NCBI RefSeq assembly: GCF_002811875.1 | Contig: NZ_NPDZ01000001.1 | Span: 310,001 to 374,000, forward strand | Length of the DNA stretch: 64,000 nucleotides | Reading direction: 5' to 3' | Origin: Leptospira perolatii | Lineage (GTDB): Bacteria > Spirochaetota > Leptospiria > Leptospirales > Leptospiraceae | In this document: positions 1-8,489 of the stretch, one piece after another | How positions within the stretch are numbered: position 1 is the stretch's first letter | Layout of the letters: every line of letters begins with the position of its first letter | Notes under the pieces: generated by a model | What the model was told of the DNA's origin: nothing | What the model saw: only the letters and a program-made list of their open reading frames with translations | Database searches by the model: none | Position numbers and translations under genes: made by a program

Positions 1-717
1 TTCCTGGTCCAGCATGGGCCTGATCGTATCTGTAGTATTATCTCTTGGTCCGAGTCCAGTTCCACCGCTCGAAACAATCAGATCAACTTTTTCATTTACC
101 CATTCAGAAATTACTTTTTTGATTTCGGTCGGTTCATCCGGGACAATTTTCAGATCTATTACTTCGACTGAATGGCTTTTTAACAATTCCGATATTGCTT
201 TGCCCGATCCATCTTCTCTTTTTCCTTCGAAAGTAGAATCGGAACACACTAAAATAGCCGCTTTGGAGCCCTCTGCAAATTTAGTGATTTGTAAATCGCT
301 TTTGCCGCCTTTCTTCTCAGTCAAGTGGATAGAAGATATTACTAAATCTTTATCTATTGGCTTTAGTAAATCGTAAATTACGAGGGAAGCTACGGAAAGT
401 CCGGTTAGAACCTCCATTTCGATTCCCGTTCTTCCTATTGATTTTGCACTAGCGGTAATTTTTACTCCGCAAGTTGCTTTTTCTTGAAAAGTTTCGAATT
501 GTATATCGAAAGAATCTATACTAACTGGATGGCAATGTGGAATCAGGTCCGAAGTCTTTTTGGAGGCGAGCAGTGCAGCGGCTTTGGCTACTCCAAATAA
601 GTCTCCTTTAGGAAGATCTTTATTGATGATTCTTTGTAGGGTTTCCGGTTTGCAAAACACAAAGCCTTCTGCCTCTGCAGAGCGAAGGCTGACTCTTTTT
701 CCGGTAATATCGTTCAT
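1..717 (-). CDS. moaCB: Bifunctional molybdenum cofactor protein MoaC-MoaB, 3' end outside window
   Basis: This is a fusion of two molybdopterin-pathway proteins, read from ATG at 717 to the window edge with no stop (239 codons visible). The first half is MoaC (cyclic pyranopterin monophosphate synthase), with the LIPHCHP motif and a typical KGDLFGVAKAAALLASKK stretch. The second half begins the MoaB/MogA fold: ILVCSDSTFEGKREDGSG, then SSGGTGLGPRDNT, the usual MPT-binding glycine motif. About 60 to 70 residues of MoaB should lie outside the window. It sits 14 bases after cobA on the same strand, as the last visible gene of nirB-nirD-cobA-moaCB. Placing it here makes sense because the divergent nitrate reductase needs molybdenum cofactor. 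MoaCB fusions are known in other bacteria, so the fusion is not itself new. Confidence 0.9.
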   Translation of the reverse strand, partial: MNDITGKRVSLRSAEAEGFVFCKPETLQRIINKDLPKGDLFGVAKAAALLASKKTSDLIPHCHPVSIDSFDIQFETFQEKATCGVKITASAKSIGRTGIEMEVLTGLSVASLVIYDLLKPIDKDLVISSIHLTEKKGGKSDLQITKFAEGSKAAILVCSDSTFEGKREDGSGKAISELLKSHSVEVIDLKIVPDEPTEIKKVISEWVNEKVDLIVSSGGTGLGPRDNTTDTIRPMLDQE

Positions 718-731
718 TTTAACCTAATCCT

Positions 732-1508
732 TCAAATAGAAAAGGCCTGCTGGCGTGCCTCCTTTCTCAGTGCTTCCATTTCGATATAGAAGCGAACGAT
801 ACCGCCTATCACTAGTAAAGCGGGAGACCGAACTTCGTTTTTAGATGCGAGTTCCAGTATATTTCCCAAGTTTCCAGTTAATATTCTCTCCGATTCTAAA
901 GTTGCATTCTCTATGATTGCGATCGGGGTATCTTCTGGATTTTGGGAGTTCAGCAGTTCCTTAGTTATCGTTTCTAACGAATTCAATCCCATATAAACGA
1001 TCAATGTTTTTCCTGCACAAACTAAATCCCTAAATCCTTCCGAATTTTTGCCGTCTTTTTTATGTCCGGATAGAAATACGATTTCTCGCGCATAATCCCT
1101 ATGTGTGAGAGGTATCCCAAGGGAAGCAGCCGCCCCAGAAGCCGTAGTAACTCCTGCGACGATCTCGCAATCGATTCCAAGAGAAAGTAGGTAAGCAAAC
1201 TCTTCTCCCACTCTTGCAAAAATTGCAGGATCTCCTCCTTTTAATCGGACTACGATATCATACTGGGATGCGGCCTCGGCGATTTTTTCGTTAATCTCCT
1301 GTTGCGCGCAACTATGCTGACCAATTCGCTTACCAACGTAGATTAATTCTGCGCTCTTTCTGCACAGTCGAAGCACTTTGGCCGAAACCAGATCGTCGTA
1401 CAGCACAACTTGGGCTTTTCGGAGTACTTTCACCGCCTTAACGGTTAGCAAGTCCGGATCACCCGGGCCTGCTCCTACGAGGTAGACTTTTCTCTCAAAA
1501 CTTCTCAA
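732..1508 (-). CDS. cobA: Uroporphyrinogen-III C-methyltransferase (SUMT)
   Basis: SAM-dependent methylation of uroporphyrinogen III to precorrin-2, the first committed step to siroheme. The N terminus carries VYLVGAGPGDPDLLT and the P-loop-like YDDLVS segment. RLKGGDPAIFARVGEE and the mid-protein VTTASGAAASLGIPLTHRD are family signatures. At 258 residues it is the single-domain form, without a HemD or CysG dehydrogenase fusion. It follows nirD by 35 bases on the same strand, so it most likely supplies siroheme to NirB. A precorrin-2 dehydrogenase/ferrochelatase is not visible nearby. Confidence 0.93.
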   Translation of the reverse strand: MRSFERKVYLVGAGPGDPDLLTVKAVKVLRKAQVVLYDDLVSAKVLRLCRKSAELIYVGKRIGQHSCAQQEINEKIAEAASQYDIVVRLKGGDPAIFARVGEEFAYLLSLGIDCEIVAGVTTASGAAASLGIPLTHRDYAREIVFLSGHKKDGKNSEGFRDLVCAGKTLIVYMGLNSLETITKELLNSQNPEDTPIAIIENATLESERILTGNLGNILELASKNEVRSPALLVIGGIVRFYIEMEALRKEARQQAFSI

Positions 1509-1543
1509 CGGTGATCACCCAATCGATCCTACTTTCGAGTTAC

Positions 1544-1930
1544 CTACGAAAGCTTGGATTCTCCTTCTTTCGATTGAATGCTATCGTCGATCATGATAAA
1601 CACGGAATCGTTTTGAATCACAACCGGATAAGTATTGATTCTATAAGAATCACCTGATAGACATTCTCCTGTCTTTAAAGAGAATGCTTTTTTGTGCATC
1701 GGGCAAGCAACCTTAGGAGTTCCATTCGAATCTCCTAACAATCCCCTAGATAAAACCATATCTCCCGTATGAGGACAAGCATTGTCGCAAGCGTACCACT
1801 CATTCCGAGATTCGAATCGATAAATCGCAATTTGGCGGTCGCCGATTTTTGCGCAAACTCCACCTTCTTCCGGAAAATCGGAAACCGGTGCGACCAAAAA
1901 TAGATTTTTGTTCTTAATAGCTGTTTCCAT
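1544..1930 (-). CDS. nirD: Nitrite reductase [NAD(P)H] small subunit
   Basis: A 128-residue Rieske-type [2Fe-2S] protein. The cluster ligands are visible as C52-P-H54 and C76-P-M-H79, the CxH...CxxH arrangement of NirD and Rieske ferredoxins. It sits 10 bases after nirB, so the two subunits are surely co-transcribed. NirD partners NirB in the six-electron reduction of nitrite to ammonium in the cytoplasm. Confidence 0.93.
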   Translation of the reverse strand: METAIKNKNLFLVAPVSDFPEEGGVCAKIGDRQIAIYRFESRNEWYACDNACPHTGDMVLSRGLLGDSNGTPKVACPMHKKAFSLKTGECLSGDSYRINTYPVVIQNDSVFIMIDDSIQSKEGESKLS

Positions 1931-1940
1931 TCTTTCCTCC

Positions 1941-4460
1941 TTACGAATTTACCAACTCAGTTTTGGGCCAATCAACAGGGCGTTTTTGACCACGCTCTTC
2001 TACAAACTTGATGGTCGGATCCGTATCGTTGCTGTTTATGAAATGTTTAAATTTCTTTTGCTTCTCAGGATTTTCCACCACGTCCTTCCATTCGCAGACG
2101 TAAGTGTCTACCAATCTGTTCATTTCCTCTTCGAGTTGAGAGTTGATTCCCAGACGATCGTTAATGATCACATCCTTGAGATAATCGATTCCACCTTCGA
2201 GTTGTTCAAGCCACGCAGAAGTTCTGGTGAGCTTGTCCGCGGTTCTAATGTAAAACATGAGAAAGCGATCTATATAACGAATGCAAGTTTCATCATCTAA
2301 ATCTTCTGCGAGCAGAATTGCGTGCTTTGGATTTACCCCGCCATTCCCTCCGACATAAAGGTTCCAACCTTTTTCGGTAGCAATGATCCCGAAGTCTTTT
2401 CCTCTAGCTTCTGCACATTCACGAATGCAACCGGAAACAGCGGACTTCAATTTGTGAGGGGCTCGGATTCCTCTATATCTCTCTTCTATCTTGATCGCAA
2501 ACGCAGTGCTATCCTGCACTCCATATCTGCACCAAGTGGAACCGACACAGCTCTTTACGGTTCGCATTGCTTTTCCATATGCGTGTCCGCTTTCGAATCC
2601 GTTTTCTACGAGATCTCGCCAAATGTCCGGTAGCTGATCGACTCTAGCACCGAGCAGGTCGATTCGTTGTCCGCCAGTGATCTTACAGTAAAGTCCGTAT
2701 TTTTTTCCGATCTCTCCCAAGACGATCAGTTTCTCCGGAGTAATTTCACCACCTGGAATTCTAGGAATTACTGAGTAGGTTCCTCCTCTTTGGATATTCG
2801 CGAGAAATTTATCATTGGTGTCTTGGATTTCTCTGTGCTTTTGGATAGGCTCGTTGTAAAGGCTTGCGAGGATCGATGCAACAGCAGGCTTACAAGTTTC
2901 GCAGCCATTTCCTTTTCCCTGCACAGCGAGAACTTCTTTGTAAGAAGTAAGACCTTTCACTTTGATTAATTGAAACAATTCTTGTCTTGAATAAGCGAAG
3001 TGCTCGCAAAGGTGTTCCGTAACAACTTTACCTTGCGATCTTAACTCTGCTTTTAGAAGATTATTTACCTGTGGTAAACATCCGCCGCAACCTGTGCCTG
3101 CCTTTGTGCAACTTTTCAAAGTGCCTAAATCAGTGCAGTCTTGTTCACGGATCGCGGTCAAGATATCACCTTTCGATACGTTGTTGCAAGAACAGATCTT
3201 TGCTTGGTCCGGAAGTGAGTCAGCGCTAAAGGCAGACTCAGAATTTGGCGAACCTACGATCAGGGTTTCCGGAGCTTCTGGTAGTTCCACTTTGTTCAAG
3301 TAGAGCGCCAACAGATTTCCATAGGCCTCCGCGTCTCCGACTAAAATGCCGCCCAACAGGAATTTTCCATCTTCGGAAATTACGAGTTTCTTATATACTC
3401 CTGTCCTTGGGTTGGTGAATACGATTGGAATATGTTTGGATTGTCCTAAAGCATCCCCAAAGGAAGCAACATCGACTCCGATTAATTTGAGTTTGGTAGA
3501 TAGATCGGATCCAGCATATACTTTCGGTGTCTGACTTGGACTGCAAAGATTGTAAGCCAAGGATTCCGCCATTTCATATCCAGGTGCGACTAAGCCATAA
3601 ATGAAATTTCGGTGAAGTGCGACTTCTCCTATCGCGTAGATTCCATACACGTTTGTCTTAAGTTCATCATCGACGATAATCCCGCCTCTTTCTCCAACTG
3701 TGATACCAGCTTTGCTGGCCAATTCATCTCTAGGGCGAATTCCGGCTGAAATCACTAACATTCCGATCTCGAGGTTAGAGCCGTCTTTAAATTGGAGTCC
3801 TTCTATTTTAGAATCTCCTAATGCTTTTTCAGTCTGCGTGTCAAGGTGTATCGTTACACCAAGTTCTTCGATTTTACTTTTCAAGATCGAGGAACCTGCT
3901 TCGTCTAGTTGTCTCGGCATAAGTCTAGAGGCGAATTCAACCACGTGAGTCTTTTTGCCCATATCAACCAGAGCTTTGGCAGCTTCCAGTCCTAGCAAGC
4001 CGCCTCCTAGCACGGCAGCCTTTTGTATTCCTTTGCCGTATTCTAAGATCTTATCCAAATCTTCGATGGTTCTATAAACAAACACTCCCTGTTTATCAAC
4101 ACCTTCAAATGTAGGAACAAAAGGAGAAGACCCCGTTGCGAACACGAGTTCGTCAAAAACCAGCTCTGTGCCACGGGAAGTAGTTAGAATTCTAGATTTG
4201 GTATCAATCGAAACTGCGGGCTCGGACAGAAGCAGTTTGATTCCGTTGGCTCTGTACCAGTCAGGTGGACAGAGATATAACAAGTCTACGGACTTTGTCG
4301 CAAAGTATTCGGAAAGGTGCACACGATCATAGGCCCTTCTAGGTTCTTCGCCTAGAACAGTAATTTCGAACTTTTCGGAGCCGCCAAATTCTAAGATCTT
4401 TTCAACGAAACGGTGTCCCACCATTCCATTGCCGATAACGATTAGTTTTCTCTTTTGCAT
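1941..4460 (-). CDS. nirB: Assimilatory nitrite reductase [NAD(P)H] large subunit
   Basis: An 839-residue protein of usual NirB length. In order it has an FAD-binding Rossmann fold (LIVIGNGMVGHRFVEK), an NAD-binding fold (AAVLGGGLLGLEAAKAL), a BFD-type [2Fe-2S] domain (CSCN then TGCGGC), a second BFD-like segment (GNGCETCKP), and the ferredoxin-like plus sulfite/nitrite reductase region. The siroheme/4Fe-4S cysteines are CVGSTWC and GCIRECAE. It reduces nitrite to ammonium with NAD(P)H. ATG at 4460 is preceded by AGGAAGC at good spacing. It leads the leftward operon nirB-nirD-cobA-moaCB and is divergent from the nitrate reductase. Confidence 0.95.
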   Translation of the reverse strand: MQKRKLIVIGNGMVGHRFVEKILEFGGSEKFEITVLGEEPRRAYDRVHLSEYFATKSVDLLYLCPPDWYRANGIKLLLSEPAVSIDTKSRILTTSRGTELVFDELVFATGSSPFVPTFEGVDKQGVFVYRTIEDLDKILEYGKGIQKAAVLGGGLLGLEAAKALVDMGKKTHVVEFASRLMPRQLDEAGSSILKSKIEELGVTIHLDTQTEKALGDSKIEGLQFKDGSNLEIGMLVISAGIRPRDELASKAGITVGERGGIIVDDELKTNVYGIYAIGEVALHRNFIYGLVAPGYEMAESLAYNLCSPSQTPKVYAGSDLSTKLKLIGVDVASFGDALGQSKHIPIVFTNPRTGVYKKLVISEDGKFLLGGILVGDAEAYGNLLALYLNKVELPEAPETLIVGSPNSESAFSADSLPDQAKICSCNNVSKGDILTAIREQDCTDLGTLKSCTKAGTGCGGCLPQVNNLLKAELRSQGKVVTEHLCEHFAYSRQELFQLIKVKGLTSYKEVLAVQGKGNGCETCKPAVASILASLYNEPIQKHREIQDTNDKFLANIQRGGTYSVIPRIPGGEITPEKLIVLGEIGKKYGLYCKITGGQRIDLLGARVDQLPDIWRDLVENGFESGHAYGKAMRTVKSCVGSTWCRYGVQDSTAFAIKIEERYRGIRAPHKLKSAVSGCIRECAEARGKDFGIIATEKGWNLYVGGNGGVNPKHAILLAEDLDDETCIRYIDRFLMFYIRTADKLTRTSAWLEQLEGGIDYLKDVIINDRLGINSQLEEEMNRLVDTYVCEWKDVVENPEKQKKFKHFINSNDTDPTIKFVEERGQKRPVDWPKTELVNS

Positions 4461-4529
4461 AAGAGCTTCCTACACATCTCTTTGTTCTATAGTTCGAGGA
4501 GTTCCTTCTATTTTTGTGAAAACTCTTCG

Positions 4530-4543
4530 GAGACCAAGGTCTC
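4530..4543. repeat. 14-base perfect palindrome in the nirB leader
   Basis: GAGACCAAGGTCTC is a perfect palindrome lying about 70 to 83 bases upstream of nirB, close to where a transcript from the sigma-54-like element at 4556-4573 would start. It could be a repressor operator or a short leader hairpin. Its function is unknown. Confidence 0.4.
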
Positions 4544-4555
4544 GAATGATATTTA

Positions 4556-4573
4556 AGCAGGATTTGTACCAAA
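4556..4573 (-). promoter_or_regulatory. Putative sigma-54 promoter of nirB operon
   Basis: On the minus strand the sequence is TTTGGTACAAATCCTGCT. It has the obligatory GG-N10-GC spacing and matches the TGGCAC-N5-TTGC consensus at most positions. Transcription would start near 4546, leaving a leader of about 85 bases before nirB. Sigma-54 control of nitrogen genes is established in bacteria; its use here is inferred from the motif alone. Confidence 0.55.
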
Positions 4574-4767
4574 CTTTGAAAAAAAGTAAAAAATAGAAGG
4601 GAAAACTCGCAGGCAATCGAAAAGATTCTATAGATACTGGGACCAAATGATTTTATTCTAGAAAAAAGAATGACCAAAATTTGATCGTATTCCTAAATTC
4701 GAGGGGTTCTATCTAGCAATAATACGAGAATTGTACGGAAATTAGGCACTATGTACACTATTAATTG

Positions 4768-4788
4768 TTTGGCTAGGAGCGAGCCAAA
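4768..4788. promoter_or_regulatory. Inverted repeat, candidate activator site in nas/nir control region
   Basis: TTTGGCT-N7-AGCCAAA has perfect 7-base arms. It lies between the two facing sigma-54-like elements, about 120 to 130 bases upstream of the one before the nitrate reductase and about 210 from the one before nirB. That is the usual distance for an enhancer-binding protein site. It does not match the textbook NtrC half-site, so the protein is unknown. The remainder of the 4461-4919 interval is AT-rich with no gene seen. Confidence 0.4.
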
Positions 4789-4900
4789 AGAGAAACCCAC
4801 TTTCTAAAAATTTGGTGATTCCTTATAAAATTTGTAAGTTTTCGAGTAATAAAGCCCTTCGTCCCAGTTTTTTGAGCTAAAAACTGAAGTTTATAACTAG

Positions 4901-4917
4901 TTGGCATATATTTTGCT
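4901..4917 (+). promoter_or_regulatory. Putative sigma-54 promoter of nitrate reductase gene
   Basis: TTGGCATATATTTTGCT has GG at 4903-4904 and GC at 4915-4916, exactly ten bases apart, and a near-consensus -12 (TTGCT). It ends only two bases before the ATG at 4920. A start site about 12 bases downstream would fall near 4927, inside the first codons. Either the transcript is essentially leaderless and starts at GTG 4929, or the match is accidental. Confidence 0.5.
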
Positions 4918-4919
4918 AA

Positions 4920-7900
4920 ATGCTCAATGTGAAGTCTGTAGAAACACATCCTAGTACTTGCTCCTACTGCGGAGTTGGCTGCGGTGTTCTATTACACAAA
5001 CATAACGATCAAAAGCTTTCCGTGGAGGGAGATCCGAATCACCCGGCAAATCGGGGCTTGCTCTGTTCCAAGGGAATGAATCTGCATTATGCGCTTTTGG
5101 ATCGATCGGACCGTTTGCTCTACCCTATGATGCGAGAGCATAGAAATTCGGAATTAAAGGAAGTTACTTGGGAAGCCGCTTTAAACAGAGCCGCATTAGA
5201 ATTTCGTAAAATTATCAATGAGCATGGACCGGATTCGGTTGGGTTTTATGTTTCGGGCCAGTTGTTGACCGAAGAATACTATATTATTAACAAACTTACG
5301 AAGGGATTTCTTGGAACAAACAATATAGATACGAACTCTAGGCTATGCATGAGTTCCGCAGTGGTTGGATACAAAATGGCCTTAGGAGAAGACAGCGTAC
5401 CAGTTTGTTATGAAGATATTGAACTCGCAGATTGTTTTCTGATTGCAGGAGCAAACCCTGCTTGGTGTCACCCGATTTTATTTAGAAGAATCGAAGCACG
5501 AAAGAAAGAGAATCCGAATGATGTGAAGATCATTGTAGTCGATCCTCGTAGAACTGAATCTTGCGAGGATGCTGATTTACATCTGCAGATCAATCCCGGC
5601 ACAGACATCTATTTATTCAATGCTATTGCAAGAATCTTAATAGAAACGAACCAAATAAATAACGATTTTATAAAGAATCACACCGAGGGGTTTTCCGAAC
5701 TAAAGGAGAAGGTCTTTCAAACAGATTTGCAAACATCGGCAGGGCTCTGCGGTGTACCAACAGAATCGATAGTCAAGGCTGCTAATCTAATCGGATCCTC
5801 CAAAGGCTTTTTGAGCCTTTGGGCAATGGGCCTGAATCAAAGTGTAGTAGGAGTGAATAAGAATTTAGCTTTGTTAAATCTTTCCCTTATTACCGGAAAA
5901 ATCGGAAAGCCGGGTAACGGTCCTTTTTCACTTACAGGACAACCAAATGCGATGGGCGGACGAGAAGTCGGCGGGTTATGCAATTTATTGCCGGCGCATA
6001 GAAATTTACAAAATCCAGAACATAGAAAAGAGGTCGCAACTTTCTGGGGTGTAAACTCCATCCAGGAAAAACCGGGTTATAGCGCCACCGAGATGTTTGA
6101 GAATCTTACTTCCGGGAAGATGAAGGCGATTTGGATCGTATGTACCAATCCGACAGTAAGCTTGCCAGATGCTCGGACTGTAGAAAGCGGCCTGAGGAGC
6201 GCTGATTTTGTAGTTGTGCAAGATATTTCCAAAGATTCCGGTGCAGTTCCATTCGCGGATCTTGTTCTGCCTGCGGCAGGCTGGGCCGAAAAGCAAGGAA
6301 CCATGACGAACTCCGATAGAAGGATCACATATCTTCCGAAAGCTATAGAACCTCCGGGTGAAGCAGTTGCAGATACAATGATCATTCGCGATTTTGCGCA
6401 TAAAATGGGCTATGCTCCCTCTTTTGATTACAAGGACGAAGAGGAAGTGTTCTTAGAATATTGCAGAATCACTTCCGGAACAAATATCGATATTACAGGT
6501 TTAGATTATTCGATTCTAAAAGAAAGAAGATCAGTGCAATGGCCTTTTCCTGACAAGGATCATGAAGGAACTCCTCGGCTTTTCACTGACGGTAAATTTT
6601 TTCGACCAAGTGGTTTGGCAAAAATTCATGATGTAAATCCCGAGGATCCTTCCGAAAAGCCTACCCCTGATTTTCCTCTGACGCTGACTACCGGAAGAAT
6701 CAGAGATCAGTGGCACACGATGACTCGCACTGGAAAAGTAAGAAAGTTGCGCGAGCACAGAAGAGAACCTTATCTCGAAATTCATCCTGAAAATGCAAAG
6801 GTCCGTGAAATAGAGGAAGGAAGCATCGTCGAAGTCAAGAATTCCCGAGGCCTAGTTCGAGTGAGAGCAAAGGTAACCGAGGAGATTAAGGAAAACACTG
6901 TTTTTCTACCGATGCATTGGGGAAGAAAAAACGGAAGGGATGATAGTCGTGCAAATAATTTAACGAGTAAGGAATATGATCCTTTTTCAAAACAGCCAGG
7001 CTTTAAAATATCTTCCGTCGAGGTTAAATTATTCAAGAAACAGAAAGAAAAGGTTCTGATTATCGGCGGAGGAAACGGAACATTAGCTTTTTTGAAAGCA
7101 TATCGTCAGCTTGCTCCGGAAGATGAGATATCTCTGTTGTGTAAAGAAGAGAATCCTTTTTATAATCGAATTCTTTTGCCGGATTACATCAGTGGAGAAA
7201 AGCAATTCGGCGACCTGTTGGCTATCGATCAAGAGGAAATCGATTCTTGGAATTTGGAAGTTTTTTCTGGAACTGCTGTCGAAGAGCTATTGCCCGAAGC
7301 GAAGAAAGTAAAAGATTCGAACGGAATATTACATTCATATAATAAACTTATCCTTGCTACAGGAAGCTCAGCATCCATTCCGAAATCCATCCCCCCGGAA
7401 ATGGACGGAATATTCAGTCTGAGAGGCAAGGCTGACGCAGAAAAGATCAGAGGATTCTTTGTTCCAGATTCGCATGCATTAATTGTTGGAGGCGGTTTAC
7501 TCGGATTAGAATTGGCGGCCGCTCTCAAATCCAACGGCGTACTCGTAACGATTTTAGTAAGAACGGACAGATTGATGTCCAAACAGTTAGATCCGATCGC
7601 GAGCGCCATCTTAAAAGATGAGATATTGGACCGAGGAATCAATATCCTATTTAATAGTCAGATCTCAAAAATCAAAGGAACGACTCGTGTAATGAGCGTG
7701 AAGCTCTCCGACGGCTCTGAGATCATTCCAGACGGAATTGTATATGCGACCGGAACCACTCCGAATATAGGTTTGGCCAATTCAGCAGGACTTCAGTGCA
7801 ATTCCGGAGTTCTGGTTAACCCTTGGTTGCAAACAAGCGACCCGGATATCTATGCGATCGGGGAGGTCGCCGAACACGAAAGCGGACTTTACGGAACAGT

Positions 7901-8459
7901 AGCTGCTACCGAAGAACAGGCGCGAATTGCTGCGAATCATATCTTCGGATATGCGCATCAAGCCTACGAAGGTTCTCTGCACACCAATCTATTGAAGATT
8001 CCCGGACTTGATCTGGTTTCCTTAAGAAGGCCGGACGCAGTCATGGATTTGGAGGACGATGAAACAGGTGAGTTTGAAGAAGTAACATTATTAGATCGTA
8101 AATTAAGAAAATATAAAAAATGTGTGATAAAGGGAGATAGACTGGTTGGTGCGATTCTGATTGGAGATAAATCAGAATTCAGCACTTTCAAAGAATTAAT
8201 CTCATCGGGACTCGAGTTGGGAGAAAAAAGAGCAAGTCTTCTATCAGGCGGAGGGCTCGTCACAAAACCAATCAAGGGCAAACTTGTATGCTCTTGCAAT
8301 GGAGTCGGTGACGGCAATATCCGCGAGGAGATAGGCAAGGGCCTGTGTTCAATAGAGGATTTAGGTAAGGCTACCGGGGCTGGAACCGGGTGCGGTAGCT
8401 GTCGTCCGGAAATTTCGAAGATACTTAAGGAATCTTCAAAAGCGGATATCCGAGCTTAA
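4920..8459 (+). CDS. nasA: Assimilatory nitrate reductase fused to its FAD/NAD(P)H reductase and a BFD domain
   Basis: An 1179-residue fusion that reduces nitrate to nitrite. Residues 1 to about 690 are the molybdopterin bis-MGD catalytic subunit: the [4Fe-4S] ligands are C14, C17, C21 and C49, and a molydopterin-dinucleotide-binding domain follows (TLTTGRIRDQWHTMTRTGK). From about residue 708 an FAD domain begins (LIIGGGNGTLAFLKAY), with the second nucleotide-binding glycine motif near 852 (IVGGGLLGLELAAAL), like NirB or NasC. From about 1120 a BFD-like [2Fe-2S] domain has CSCN and TGCGSC. Electron transfer from NAD(P)H to the Mo site can therefore be encoded in one chain. No Shine-Dalgarno sequence precedes ATG 4920; GTG 4929 is an alternative start. 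Confidence 0.92.
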   Translation: MLNVKSVETHPSTCSYCGVGCGVLLHKHNDQKLSVEGDPNHPANRGLLCSKGMNLHYALLDRSDRLLYPMMREHRNSELKEVTWEAALNRAALEFRKIINEHGPDSVGFYVSGQLLTEEYYIINKLTKGFLGTNNIDTNSRLCMSSAVVGYKMALGEDSVPVCYEDIELADCFLIAGANPAWCHPILFRRIEARKKENPNDVKIIVVDPRRTESCEDADLHLQINPGTDIYLFNAIARILIETNQINNDFIKNHTEGFSELKEKVFQTDLQTSAGLCGVPTESIVKAANLIGSSKGFLSLWAMGLNQSVVGVNKNLALLNLSLITGKIGKPGNGPFSLTGQPNAMGGREVGGLCNLLPAHRNLQNPEHRKEVATFWGVNSIQEKPGYSATEMFENLTSGKMKAIWIVCTNPTVSLPDARTVESGLRSADFVVVQDISKDSGAVPFADLVLPAAGWAEKQGTMTNSDRRITYLPKAIEPPGEAVADTMIIRDFAHKMGYAPSFDYKDEEEVFLEYCRITSGTNIDITGLDYSILKERRSVQWPFPDKDHEGTPRLFTDGKFFRPSGLAKIHDVNPEDPSEKPTPDFPLTLTTGRIRDQWHTMTRTGKVRKLREHRREPYLEIHPENAKVREIEEGSIVEVKNSRGLVRVRAKVTEEIKENTVFLPMHWGRKNGRDDSRANNLTSKEYDPFSKQPGFKISSVEVKLFKKQKEKVLIIGGGNGTLAFLKAYRQLAPEDEISLLCKEENPFYNRILLPDYISGEKQFGDLLAIDQEEIDSWNLEVFSGTAVEELLPEAKKVKDSNGILHSYNKLILATGSSASIPKSIPPEMDGIFSLRGKADAEKIRGFFVPDSHALIVGGGLLGLELAAALKSNGVLVTILVRTDRLMSKQLDPIASAILKDEILDRGINILFNSQISKIKGTTRVMSVKLSDGSEIIPDGIVYATGTTPNIGLANSAGLQCNSGVLVNPWLQTSDPDIYAIGEVAEHESGLYGTVAATEEQARIAANHIFGYAHQAYEGSLHTNLLKIPGLDLVSLRRPDAVMDLEDDETGEFEEVTLLDRKLRKYKKCVIKGDRLVGAILIGDKSEFSTFKELISSGLELGEKRASLLSGGGLVTKPIKGKLVCSCNGVGDGNIREEIGKGLCSIEDLGKATGAGTGCGSCRPEISKILKESSKADIRA

Positions 8460-8489
8460 AGAAATAAAAAATTAAAATGAGTCAACCAT

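Noticed and set aside
1908..2300. 130-codon frame opposite the nirB 3' end
   Set aside because: Entirely antisense to nirB and nirD with no family features; a shadow frame.
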